DNA of 64,000 nt from positions 62,001 to 126,000 of the forward strand of contig JAPQLC010000003.1 in assembly GCA_030826945.1 (NCBI GenBank). The letters run 5' to 3'. Made by a program: the position numbers and the translations under genes. Below, one piece after another: positions 27,456 through 36,438 of the stretch (the first letter of the stretch is position 1; the number at the start of each line of letters is the position of its first letter). Under the pieces are notes generated by a model. The model was not told the origin of the DNA, made no database searches, and saw only the letters and a list, made by a program, of their open reading frames with translations. The DNA is from Candidatus Thiobius zoothamnicola (lineage in GTDB: Bacteria > Pseudomonadota > Gammaproteobacteria > Chromatiales > Chromatiaceae).

Positions 27456-28216
27456 CCGGGTTTGAAAAAGAAATGGTCGAGCGTATTGAAGAAAATGGCG
27501 ACAATGCTGATTTACGGCAAGCCGCAAAGGCGTTTATGCAGATTTCAACGCAGCCGAAGTACTCTTACAATTTTTCCTGGCTCGGTCGCCCTATCATTCA
27601 ATATCCCCAGGATATGATTGCGATGCAGGAACTGATCTGGTCTATCCAACCCGATCTGATTATTGAGACTGGCATCGCACATGGCGGTTCACTCATTTTC
27701 TCAGCCTCCATGCTGGAACTGAATGCCGCTTGTGGCGGGCCGTCAGAGGCTGAAGTATTGGGGGTGGATATTGATATACGCGCACACAATAAAGAGGCGA
27801 TTGAAGCTCATCCCATGTTCAAGCGTATTTCCATGATTCAAGGTTCCAGTATTGCCCCTGAAATCATTGAGCAGGTTAAAACCAAAGCACAAGGCAAGCA
27901 GAATGTGCTGGTCTGTTTGGACAGCAACCATACCTATGAACACGTACTGGCCGAATTGGAAGCCTACGCACCTTTAACTTCAGTGGGTAGTTATTACGTG
28001 GTATTTGATACCATCATTGAAGAAATGCCTGCCGATATGTTCCTCAATCGACCCTGGGGGCCAGGCGACAACCCTAAAACCGCCGTATGGGAATACATCA
28101 AGACACATCCGGAGTTTGAGATCGATAAGCAAATGGATCATAAATTATTGATCAGTGTGGCACCGGATGGTTTTTTTAAAAAAAGTGATATGAAAGTATT
28201 TGTAGAGAGAAATTGA
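27452..28216 (+). CDS. CmcI/cephalosporin hydroxylase family methyltransferase
   Basis: A 254-residue protein with the family SAM-binding segment IIETGIAHGGSLIFSA (about 68-83), acidic GVDIDIR and VCLDSNHTYEHV with likely metal ligands, and FLNRPWGPGDNPKTAV. Despite the historic name, relatives in glycan loci act as O-methyltransferases on sugars such as rhamnose. It overlaps the frameshifted methyltransferase by 4 bases and precedes a GT2, so an O-methylation role on the surface glycan is likely. Confidence 0.82.
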   Translation: MTGFEKEMVERIEENGDNADLRQAAKAFMQISTQPKYSYNFSWLGRPIIQYPQDMIAMQELIWSIQPDLIIETGIAHGGSLIFSASMLELNAACGGPSEAEVLGVDIDIRAHNKEAIEAHPMFKRISMIQGSSIAPEIIEQVKTKAQGKQNVLVCLDSNHTYEHVLAELEAYAPLTSVGSYYVVFDTIIEEMPADMFLNRPWGPGDNPKTAVWEYIKTHPEFEIDKQMDHKLLISVAPDGFFKKSDMKVFVERN

Positions 28217-28217
28217 A

Positions 28218-29116
28218 ATGAAAACGGATCAACTCACTCCGCCGCTACCTACCATAACAACAATTATACCAACCTATAAAAGACCAGAATTATTATTACG
28301 CGCAATAAAAAGTGTTCAAAAACAAAAATGGAACAATATCGACATAATTGTAAGGGATAATCATTCAAGAGATGGAACTAAAAATTTAGTGTTAAACATG
28401 AAGAATAATGACTCCAGAATTAAATATATTGAAAACCCATGGAATATAGGAGCACATGAGAATATTAGGCAAGGCATAAAAAATGTCGCTACTGATTTTT
28501 TTCAATCCTAAGTGATGACGACTATTTAGAACCAGACTTTTATACCGAAGCGTTGAAATTGTTTGAAAAATATCCAAATACGGGCTTTGTTGTATTTAAA
28601 ACAGAACGTGTTGATTTGTCCGGGAAACCGCTAAATAATAAATTCGATAGATCTTTGGATCTTAAACATTCAAAGATGAAATCATATTACAATCCAGAAG
28701 ATGGTTTTGATGCTTATCTAAGGGCGGAGTTGCCTTACATTTGGACTGGGTTTTTATTTAGAAGATGCGTGGCAGAAAATATTGGTCTTGGTGATTTTAG
28801 TGAAATGGGGTATGCGGCTGACATAGCTTTCATATGGCATGCTGCTGCAAGATATTCCTTTGCTACATCAAACGTTAAGGGTGCAAACATAACGATTCAT
28901 GATGGCGGCGCATCAACTGCATTAGTAAATCTTTTTGATGAAAGAAGAATGTACTGGGAAAGGAGTAGAATGCTAGCTATAAAAAACGATTATGGAGTTA
29001 GTTTGGTAATAAGAGAAAAAGCGCTTAGCTACTACTTAAAAAGAAACAAAAAATTATTTCGATTTGTCAATAAGTACTATATTAAAGTCTCTCTTAGAAA
29101 ATCATCAAAAAGGTGA
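28218..29116 (+). pseudogene. Family 2 glycosyltransferase interrupted by a one-base slip in a T7 tract
   Basis: The first frame (to a TAA at 28509-28511) has the GT-A start TTIIPTYKRPELLLRA and VRDNHSRDGT. Directly after ATDFF, at a run of seven Ts (28495-28501), the protein continues in another frame as SILSDDDYLEPDFY, containing the expected S-D-D-D nucleotide/metal motif, and runs to 29116. An eighth T would restore a single protein of about 299 residues. Options are phase variation by slippage, a decayed gene, transcriptional slippage, or a sequencing error. The product would be a cytoplasmic/membrane-associated sugar transferase. Confidence 0.85.
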
Positions 29117-29444
29117 ACTGTCATGTGATCTTATAGCTATGAGATCTTTTATTTTTCCGCCAATATTACGATTAATAAGAGTTATCGCTGAAATTTTAAT
29201 CTTTTTAAAATTTCGACGCATCTTACAACACATGAAGTCTTAAACCATTAACATCAGATTTTTAATTATGGCGACCTAGTACAATGTCAATCTTTAGCAC
29301 CATCTGCTATTGGTAGTTGTAGGAAATTTCATATCCTTATTTTAACGATTGACAGAATACTAGAACCTAAGGCGGCTTTTATAACGCATAGCTTAATATA
29401 ATGATTCTAGACCACTCAATCAAACAACAAAACACGGTAAACAC
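29117..29444. other. AT-rich intergenic stretch
   Basis: About 330 bp between the broken GT2 and pseB. A 34-codon frame at 29139-29243 (MRSFIFPPILRLIRVIAEIL then a basic end) resembles the tail of a glycosyltransferase and may be a relic. No terminator is evident. A promoter for the pse genes is expected here, but I cannot point to one with confidence. Confidence 0.4.
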
Positions 29445-30443
29445 ATGCTGCATGGCTCCTCCATCCTGGTCACGGGCGGGACTGGTTCCTTCGGGCATAC
29501 CTTTATCCCCATGACCCTCGCTAAATACAGCCCCAAGAGAGTCATCATCTATTCGCGGGATGAAATGAAGCAATGGGAAATGGCGAAACTATTCCAAAAT
29601 GATGACCGGGTGCGCTTTTTTATTGGCGATGTGCGTGATAAAGACCGCCTATATCGCGCACTCAGTGGCGTTGATTACGTGGTTCATGCGGCCGCCACCA
29701 AAATTGTGCCCACTGCTGAATACAACCCGTTTGAATGCATCAAGACCAATATCAATGGCGCAATGAACCTGATTGATGCTTGCATCGACCAGAGGGTAAA
29801 GCGTGTGGTTGCGCTCTCCACAGACAAAGCCAGCAGCCCGGTCAATCTGTACGGTGCGACAAAATTGGCCTCAGATAAGGTCTTTGTAGCGGGCAACTCT
29901 TATGCGGGTGGTAAGGAAACCCGGTTTGCGGTCGTGCGCTATGGCAATGTGATGGGTTCACGCGGTTCCGTTATCCCCTACTTTCTCTCAATTGCCGAAC
30001 AGGGGGTACTGCCCATCACGGATGAACGTATGACTCGTTTCATGATCACCTTGGAAGAAGGTGTTGAACTGGTCTGGCATGCGTTTGACGACATGGGGGG
30101 TGGCGAAATCTACGTCAAAAAGATACCTTCCATGAAGGTAACCGACGTTGCCAATGCCATTGCGCCCGAAGCGGAACAACAGATTATTGGCATCCGCCCT
30201 GGCGAAAAACTGCACGAACAAATGATCAGCGTGGAAGATGCCTACTACACCTATGAATATGCTGATTATTATAAAATACTGCCCAACATTCATGATTGGA
30301 GCCAAGATATCAAGCGCATCAAAGACGGTACCAAAGTTGCCGATGACTTTACCTATGCCAGCAATACAAATGATGACTGGATGCGTATGGAAACGCTACG
30401 CGAATGGATTGCAGCGAATAAAAACAAGATTGGGAATATTTAA
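29445..30443 (+). CDS. pseB: UDP-GlcNAc 4,6-dehydratase (inverting) PseB
   Basis: First step of pseudaminic acid synthesis. The 332-residue SDR has TGGTGSFGHTF (about 10-20), HAAATKIVPTAEYNP, STDKASSPVNLYGATK with the catalytic Y-x3-K, RYGNVMGSRGS and the C-terminal GIRPGEKLHE. This combination separates PseB from membrane-bound PglF/CapD types; a PglF is present separately at 53985. It shares one base with pseC (TAATG). Its composition is more GC-rich than the genes that follow pseC. Confidence 0.93.
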   Translation: MLHGSSILVTGGTGSFGHTFIPMTLAKYSPKRVIIYSRDEMKQWEMAKLFQNDDRVRFFIGDVRDKDRLYRALSGVDYVVHAAATKIVPTAEYNPFECIKTNINGAMNLIDACIDQRVKRVVALSTDKASSPVNLYGATKLASDKVFVAGNSYAGGKETRFAVVRYGNVMGSRGSVIPYFLSIAEQGVLPITDERMTRFMITLEEGVELVWHAFDDMGGGEIYVKKIPSMKVTDVANAIAPEAEQQIIGIRPGEKLHEQMISVEDAYYTYEYADYYKILPNIHDWSQDIKRIKDGTKVADDFTYASNTNDDWMRMETLREWIAANKNKIGNI

Positions 30444-31609
30444 TGAATCGGATTCCATATGGTCGTCAATCCATCAACCAAGCTGATATTCAGGCGGTTG
30501 TGGAGGTATTACAATCCGATTTGTTAACCCAAGGCTCGGCGGTTCCGGCATTTGAACAAGCTGTAAGCAACTATTGTGGTAGCCAACACGCGGTAGCGGT
30601 GAACAGTGCCACATCCGCCCTGCACTTGGCCTGTCGGGCTCTGGGCGTAGGACAGGGTGATATCGTCTGGACCAGCCCGATCACCTTTGTAGCCAGCGCG
30701 AACTGTGCGCTCTATTGTGGCGCAAGTGTGGATTTTGTTGACATTGACCCGCACACCTATAATATGGGCGTCGAGCAATTAGAGGCCAAACTGATTGCCG
30801 CCAAACAAACGGGCAAGCTGCCCAAGGTGGTGATTCCGGTACATCTGTGTGGCCAATCCTGCGAAATGGAACCGATATACCAACTCGGCCAGGAATACGG
30901 ATTCAGCATTATTGAAGATGCCTCCCATGCAATTGGCGGAAAATATCAGGGGCAACCGATTGGCAATTGCCGCTACAGCGATATCACCGTATTCAGTTTC
31001 CACCCGGTAAAGATCATCACCACAGGTGAAGGTGGCATGGCCTTGACCAATAGCCAGCCATTGGCGGATAAAATGATTTTGTTGCGCAGCCATGGCATGA
31101 CACGCGACCCGGCACGGATGACGCACGAGCCGGATGGTGGCTGGTATTACCAACAGATTGATTTAGGCTTCAACTACCGCATGACGGATATACAGGCTGC
31201 CTTGGGCATCAGCCAAATGCAACGTTTGGATGAATTTGTTAAACGTCGATATGAGATTGCGGGGCAGTATGATCAGTTGCTGGCCGATTTACCGCTGACA
31301 CTGCCCTGGCAACACCCGGATAGCGATTCCAGTTGGCATTTGTACGTGATTCGCTTGAAATTGGATCAGATAGCCAAAACACATAAAGAAGTGTTTGATG
31401 ACCTGCGGGAACAAGGGATTGGTGTGAATGTGCATTATATTCCAGTGCATACACAACCTTATTACCAGGCCATGGGACTTGAAGAAGGGAGCTTTCCAGA
31501 AGCAGAGCACTATTATCACGAGGCAATGAGTCTGCCGATGTTTCCAGCAATGCCGAACGAACAACAAGATACGGTGTGTTCCATGCTCGCCGCAGCTTTA
31601 CCAACATGA
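30443..31609 (+). CDS. pseC: UDP-4-amino-4,6-dideoxy-N-acetyl-L-altrosamine transaminase PseC
   Basis: PLP-dependent aminotransferase of the DegT family, second step of the pseudaminic pathway. The 388 residues begin IPYGRQSINQADI as in PseC, with VNSATSALHLACRAL, IEDASHAIGG and the PLP lysine in FHPVKIITTGEGG. It lies directly after pseB and overlaps pseF by 4 bases (ATGA at 31606-31609). Confidence 0.93.
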   Translation: MNRIPYGRQSINQADIQAVVEVLQSDLLTQGSAVPAFEQAVSNYCGSQHAVAVNSATSALHLACRALGVGQGDIVWTSPITFVASANCALYCGASVDFVDIDPHTYNMGVEQLEAKLIAAKQTGKLPKVVIPVHLCGQSCEMEPIYQLGQEYGFSIIEDASHAIGGKYQGQPIGNCRYSDITVFSFHPVKIITTGEGGMALTNSQPLADKMILLRSHGMTRDPARMTHEPDGGWYYQQIDLGFNYRMTDIQAALGISQMQRLDEFVKRRYEIAGQYDQLLADLPLTLPWQHPDSDSSWHLYVIRLKLDQIAKTHKEVFDDLREQGIGVNVHYIPVHTQPYYQAMGLEEGSFPEAEHYYHEAMSLPMFPAMPNEQQDTVCSMLAAALPT

Positions 31610-32316
31610 ATATTGCTATTATACCGGCGCGCGGAGGCAGTAAGCGTATACCACGGAAAAATATCAAAGAATTTTGCGGCAAACCGATCATTGCGTATTC
31701 GATAGAAGTGGCCTTGCAATCAGGTTTGTTTTCTGAAGTGATGGTGTCTACTGAGGATCCAGAAATAGCTGAAATTGCCTGTAAATATGGGGCTAGTATT
31801 CCTTTTTTGCGTAGCACTGAGAATGCTGATGACTTTACAGGTACAGGGGATGTTGTTAGCGAAGTACTTTCAATATACGAAAAGAGATTCAATCGGGAAT
31901 TTAATATTGGTTGCTGCATATATGCAACAGCAGCATTTATAACTACCGTGTCTTTAAAGAGAGGTTTTAATACCTTAAAAAAAACAAAATTGGATGCTGT
32001 TATTTCAATTGCAAAATACAATTCATCTATTTGGCGATCATTTAAATTGACTCAAGAAGGTCTACAGCGAAATTTCCCACGATTTGAAACAACGAGATCT
32101 CAAGATATAGAAGATGCATATTATGATGCAGCACAATTTTACTGGTTTAAAATGAATAAATTCCATGCATTGAAAAACAAAAACACTTTTGGAGAAAAGA
32201 TAGGTGGTGTTATATTAAATGATTGGGAAGTCGTTGATATCGACACAAAAGAAGATTGGCGAAATGCAGAAATTAAAAAAAATATTATAGAGAGGTTTAA
32301 AGAAAGCGAAACATGA
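31606..32316 (+). CDS. pseF: Pseudaminic acid cytidylyltransferase PseF
   Basis: Activates the nine-carbon acid as its CMP derivative. The 236-residue protein starts at the ATG overlapping the pseC stop and has IIPARGGSKRIPRKNIK (about 4-20), KPIIAYSIE, VSTEDPEIA and the later YDAAQFYWFK and DIDTKEDW motifs. Composition turns distinctly AT-rich within this gene and stays so until about 39.85 kb. Confidence 0.92.
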   Translation: MNIAIIPARGGSKRIPRKNIKEFCGKPIIAYSIEVALQSGLFSEVMVSTEDPEIAEIACKYGASIPFLRSTENADDFTGTGDVVSEVLSIYEKRFNREFNIGCCIYATAAFITTVSLKRGFNTLKKTKLDAVISIAKYNSSIWRSFKLTQEGLQRNFPRFETTRSQDIEDAYYDAAQFYWFKMNKFHALKNKNTFGEKIGGVILNDWEVVDIDTKEDWRNAEIKKNIIERFKESET

Positions 32317-33389
32317 ATATCCATAAAAATCTTGCCTGTCGTATAGATATAGATAAATTACAAGATGCTTTAAAAGCTGCTGATTTTTTGGCACATAATT
32401 TTATTAAAAATGGACGTTTTCGGGTGGACGAGACGTGGGGGCCTGAAGGGGTTTTATATTTAGCCGAATCCTCTTATGCTTTATGTAGCATTTATGAAGT
32501 CACAAAAAAAGAACTGTATTTAGATGCTGTTAAAGCTATATTGAAAGAATTAAAAAGAATCCAGAAACCCAGTGGTGGTTGGGCATTAGAGTTGGGGGCA
32601 AGCGGAGTAGGCTTTAAAATAACAGAAAAAATAAGGCAAATTACAAAAAAGATAGAAGATTTGCCACCTACAGTAGCAGTGTTAAAAACAATTGCCGATT
32701 ACCAAAAATTAAGCCATGACACCAACTATTATTCCATGGGAGAAAGAGCATTTAACTATTTAATTCGGTATTGGGACGAAGAGTACGGTTCTTTTTTAGA
32801 AAAAAATAATAATGAGTTAACAGCATTGCGTTCTAATCCAAGAAGCTACCATCTTTTTTCATTTAAAGGTATCCAAGCGTGGCAAGCGTTCTCTCCTGAT
32901 AAAACTAAAAAGATTCTGCCAAATCTTCTTTCTTTTATTAAAAAAACATTTGAAAGTTATGACCATAATACTATGCCTTTAATCTATGGTCTACACGCAG
33001 CTATCTTATTGGAAGAATCTGATGAAGAATATAGAGAGAATATAATAAAACCTAGAATAGATAACCACCTTTTATACAACAATATTTTTAGAATCCCTGG
33101 ATTTGCGGGATGTTATGGGCATTGTGATGGGTTGAGAGGAGTAGTAACTACTGAAAGTCACATGAGGAGTTGTGCAGGGATTGCAATAGCTTGTAAGTTT
33201 TATGATTTGATTTCAAACACAAAAACATATAGAGATACTAGTGAATATAAAGATATAGAAAACTGGATACAAAGTATGAGGGGTGAGGGTTTTTACTATG
33301 AGTTTCAAACTATCCCAGAAGAAAAGAGGATTGGATACGGGTCGCCAGGACAATATCTACCCATTTGGTGGGTTTTAGGAAAGATTTAG
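32313..33389 (+). CDS. Unknown protein, possible alpha/alpha-toroid fold
   Basis: A 358-residue protein I cannot place in a named family. No signal peptide or membrane helix is visible. Repeated helical hairpins rich in aromatic residues, with KPSGGWALELGASG (about 90-103), NPRSYHLFSFKG, and an end motif YGSPGQYLPIWWVL, suggest an alpha/alpha-barrel like that of glycan-acting or cyclase-type enzymes. It overlaps pseF by 4 bases and is followed by the PseG-GNAT chimera, so it is embedded in the nonulosonic acid pathway. An enzyme acting on the sugar or its lipid/nucleotide carrier is a guess. Confidence 0.6.
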   Translation: MNIHKNLACRIDIDKLQDALKAADFLAHNFIKNGRFRVDETWGPEGVLYLAESSYALCSIYEVTKKELYLDAVKAILKELKRIQKPSGGWALELGASGVGFKITEKIRQITKKIEDLPPTVAVLKTIADYQKLSHDTNYYSMGERAFNYLIRYWDEEYGSFLEKNNNELTALRSNPRSYHLFSFKGIQAWQAFSPDKTKKILPNLLSFIKKTFESYDHNTMPLIYGLHAAILLEESDEEYRENIIKPRIDNHLLYNNIFRIPGFAGCYGHCDGLRGVVTTESHMRSCAGIAIACKFYDLISNTKTYRDTSEYKDIENWIQSMRGEGFYYEFQTIPEEKRIGYGSPGQYLPIWWVLGKI

Positions 33390-33393
33390 ACAT

Positions 33394-34188
33394 ATGACTA
33401 GCAAAATAAAACCCAGGATTTACTTTCTAGCAGATAGCTCAACACAAACTGGTTTAAATCATTTTTTACGAAGTATGATTCTCGCAAATATTTTGGAAAA
33501 AAATTTTAATTGCTTTTTTTTAGTCAAAGAAGTTCCTGAAGCATTACAAAAAAAAATAGAGGAAAAATTCACATTGATACCAATTCCAAGAGTATATGAA
33601 TCTGTTCAAGAGGCTAATTACATAAAAAGAGAACTCATATGTAATGATGGTGTGCTGATATCAGAGAAAAAAAAAATTAACTCAAGATATGGAGATGTTC
33701 TAAAAAACCATCTATGTACACTTGAGGATTTATATAGAAAATATATAAATTTTCGGAAAGCAAGTGAAAATGATATGGGTATATATTTCCAATGGGTCAA
33801 TGATAGAAGTGTTAGAGAAAATTCTTTCCAAACAAGAAAAATAATTTACGAAGATCATGAGCGATGGTTTCTAGAAAAAATAAAAGATGAAAATACGCAG
33901 CTTTATTTCTTTGAGATGCAATCGATACCTATGGGTCAAGTAAGAATTGAATTTGATAACAAAGATGGTTTAATTGATTGCTCTGTCGATAAAAAATATA
34001 GAGGGTTAGGTTTGGGGAAATTAATGATTGAGAAATTAATAGGCTTTTTGAGGGAGACAAGAGGAGGGTGTACCCTTAAAGCAAATGTAAAAAAGGAAAA
34101 CGAAGCATCAATTAGAGTTTTTAAGGGTCTAAATTTTCAAGTTAAAAAAGAAACTAGTGATGTATGTGGATTTTTTATAGAAATATAG
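33394..34188 (+). CDS. Chimera: truncated PseG-like N terminus plus GNAT acetyltransferase (PseH-like)
   Basis: Residues 1-110 resemble only the start of the PseG UDP-sugar hydrolase (RIYFLADSSTQTGLNHFLRS; the normal G-x-GH has become GLNH but keeps the histidine). The UDP-binding second half of PseG is missing. Residues about 117-264 are a GNAT domain with YRGLGLGKLMIEKLI as acetyl-CoA loop and the NEASIRVFKGLNF segment, like PseH, which acetylates the 4-amino group. The gene is therefore probably a working acetyltransferase with a degenerate PseG domain. PseG activity could come from 38901. Confidence 0.72.
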   Translation: MTSKIKPRIYFLADSSTQTGLNHFLRSMILANILEKNFNCFFLVKEVPEALQKKIEEKFTLIPIPRVYESVQEANYIKRELICNDGVLISEKKKINSRYGDVLKNHLCTLEDLYRKYINFRKASENDMGIYFQWVNDRSVRENSFQTRKIIYEDHERWFLEKIKDENTQLYFFEMQSIPMGQVRIEFDNKDGLIDCSVDKKYRGLGLGKLMIEKLIGFLRETRGGCTLKANVKKENEASIRVFKGLNFQVKKETSDVCGFFIEI

Positions 34189-34198
34189 GGAGAGTTAA

Positions 34199-35230
34199 AT
34201 GAAAAAAATAAGAATCAATGGAAGTGTTTATGTAGGAGAGAATGCTCCAGCTTTTGTAATAGCTGAAATAGGATCAAACCATAATCAAAGTTTACAGTTA
34301 GCTTACGAGACTATAGATGCAGCTAAAGAATCTGGTGCTGATGCAGTTAAGTTTCAATCTATTAATGTGCATAAATTATACTTCCGCCCAAGTCAAGAAA
34401 CTCTTGACTTACATAAGAAGATAGATTTCCCTGAAGATTGGCATTATTTGCTTAAAGCTTATTGCGATAAAAAAAATATTCTTTTTTTCTCTTCCCCAAC
34501 TTATTTGGAGGCGGTAGATATTCTTGAAGATATAAATGTTTCTTTGTATAAATTAGCTTCAGCTCAAATTGGCACATTCCCGCAAATTATAGAAAGAGTG
34601 GCTCAAACATGCAAACCTGTTATCATATCTACTGGTTTGGTGAACTCTAGTGAGATAAAAAAAGTAGTAGAAATATTTAAAAAAGTGGGCAATCATCAAT
34701 TCATTATTTTACATTGCAATAGTATTTATCCGACACCTTATGAAAAAGTGTATCTCCCAACCATGAATACTTATCAAAAAATGTTTGGCTGTATTGCTGG
34801 ATTTTCAGATCATACGCTAGGTATTTATGCGCCGATAGCAGCAGTAGCCAATGGGGCAAAAGTAGTAGAAAAGCATTTTACAATAAGTCGAGAGTTGCCA
34901 GTCCCTGATGCGGCCTTCTCTCTGGAACCGCAAAAATTTAAGCAAATGATAAAGGGAATTAGAGCAGTCGAAAAAATGATGGAAAAAGATGTTCGTGTAA
35001 AAATTGAAGAGGAAGAACAATCTTTTAAAAATTCAATCCAAACTAAGCTTGTACTGGCAAAAGCCAAAAAGGCAGGCGATAAAATAGAAGAGGATGATAT
35101 TTTATTCCGTAGGGCAGATGAAGGAATAGATTGTGCGGATTTGGAGGTTGTTTTGCATAGCACTATAAGAATAGATTTGCCTCGAAATAGTTTGCTGAAG
35201 ATGAATCATTTAACAATTGAAAACAACTAA
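34199..35230 (+). CDS. pseI: Pseudaminic acid synthase PseI (NeuB family)
   Basis: Condenses phosphoenolpyruvate with a six-carbon amino sugar to make a nonulosonic acid. The 343-residue protein has FVIAEIGSNHNQ (about 19-30), GADAVKFQS, LYKLASAQIGTFP, ISTGLVNSSEI, ILHCNSIYPTP, GFSDHTLGIYAP, KVVEKHFTISR and a C-terminal SAF domain. FTISREL-x-DAAFSLEP fits PseI better than sialic acid synthases. An AGGGAG ribosome-binding site lies 7 nt upstream. A second, tiny fragment of such a gene is at 40559. Confidence 0.9.
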   Translation: MKKIRINGSVYVGENAPAFVIAEIGSNHNQSLQLAYETIDAAKESGADAVKFQSINVHKLYFRPSQETLDLHKKIDFPEDWHYLLKAYCDKKNILFFSSPTYLEAVDILEDINVSLYKLASAQIGTFPQIIERVAQTCKPVIISTGLVNSSEIKKVVEIFKKVGNHQFIILHCNSIYPTPYEKVYLPTMNTYQKMFGCIAGFSDHTLGIYAPIAAVANGAKVVEKHFTISRELPVPDAAFSLEPQKFKQMIKGIRAVEKMMEKDVRVKIEEEEQSFKNSIQTKLVLAKAKKAGDKIEEDDILFRRADEGIDCADLEVVLHSTIRIDLPRNSLLKMNHLTIENN

Positions 35231-35234
35231 AATT

Positions 35235-36437
35235 ATGAAAAAAATATTGGTCATAGGTGCAGGTTGGGAGCAGTTTACGCTAATCAATGAAATTAAAAAA
35301 GCAGGATATTATATCATTGCCACACACCCTAATCTTCAGGCAGAAGGCTTTAGTTTAGCTGATCATTTTTATGTAAAAGATTCTAACGATGTAGCTGCAC
35401 ATATTCGCATAGCGATGTCACATCAAATAAATGCTGTTATTACAGATAATTGTGATTACTCTTTTTATACTGCTTCAGTTGTAGCCTCTTACTTGGGATT
35501 GCCATTTGCAAGTATCGATTCAGCAATTTTATCAAATGACAAACTTTCTCAAAGGAGGCGCTGTAATAATACGGGAATACTACAACCTGCGTATAAAAAA
35601 GTGCGTACTTTGTTAGATTTAACATCGGCAATTCGTGAAATACCATTCCCTGTTATCCTGAAGCCGATAGATAGCCGAGGTACTTTTGGTGTAAATGTAA
35701 TTAGAAATGAGCAACAACTTAAAGGTGCATTCCATGAGGCATTGCATTATTCGCCCTCTCGTACACTTATTTGTGAAAAATTTATAGAGGGAACCTTGGT
35801 TACTGTAGATGGTTTCTGTTTCAAGAACGGTCATCATTCTCTGGCAGTAGCTTCTCGAAAATTTGAAAAAGGTTCCAAGCCAGTAACCAGAGAAATTATT
35901 TATCCAGCTCAATTTTCGAATGACCTTAGTTTACGCTTGCTGGATAATCATAACCAAGTAGTAAAACAATTAAATTATCAATACGGCCATACTCACGGCG
36001 AGTATATTGTAACAGGAAACAAGGATATTTATTTAGTCGAGTGTACTAACCGAGGAGGAGGGGTGTATACTTCTTCTGTCATTGTGCCTTTGCTTACGGG
36101 TATACCATTAAATCAGATTTTACTTTTTCAGTCGCTCGGCCAAGATGATGTTAAAGTTGAAAATTTAGGTTTGGATTTTATGAAGAGATCTGTCATGCTT
36201 ACTTTTTTGGATTTCCAAGTTGGCAAGGTAATAAAAAGCATTAACATAAAATCCATGAAAAAGAAAAGCTATGTGGTGCGCTTTAGAACTATTTATGGGA
36301 AAAATGATATGGTGGAGTCAATAGAAAATTGTGCTTCAAGACATTCTATGCTAGTCCTGAAAGGGGAAAATATACAAGATGCTTTGAAAAACTTTAATAA
36401 TTTTCAAAAAGAATTAAACGTGGAGTATTATAAATAG
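35235..36437 (+). CDS. ATP-grasp family ligase in nonulosonic acid cassette
   Basis: A 400-residue ATP-grasp enzyme: N-terminal Rossmann-like MKKILVIGAGWEQFTLI, then NDKLSQRR, IPFPVILKPIDSRGTFGV with the ATP-binding lysine, ICEKFIEG, and YLVECTNRGGG for metal binding. These enzymes form amide or similar bonds through an acyl-phosphate. The partner genes (aldolase, methyltransferase, amidohydrolase, PseG-like) suggest it attaches an unusual acyl group to an amino sugar; this is inference. I prefer ATG 35235 to a TTG six codons upstream. Confidence 0.8.
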   Translation: MKKILVIGAGWEQFTLINEIKKAGYYIIATHPNLQAEGFSLADHFYVKDSNDVAAHIRIAMSHQINAVITDNCDYSFYTASVVASYLGLPFASIDSAILSNDKLSQRRRCNNTGILQPAYKKVRTLLDLTSAIREIPFPVILKPIDSRGTFGVNVIRNEQQLKGAFHEALHYSPSRTLICEKFIEGTLVTVDGFCFKNGHHSLAVASRKFEKGSKPVTREIIYPAQFSNDLSLRLLDNHNQVVKQLNYQYGHTHGEYIVTGNKDIYLVECTNRGGGVYTSSVIVPLLTGIPLNQILLFQSLGQDDVKVENLGLDFMKRSVMLTFLDFQVGKVIKSINIKSMKKKSYVVRFRTIYGKNDMVESIENCASRHSMLVLKGENIQDALKNFNNFQKELNVEYYK

Positions 36438-36438
36438 C

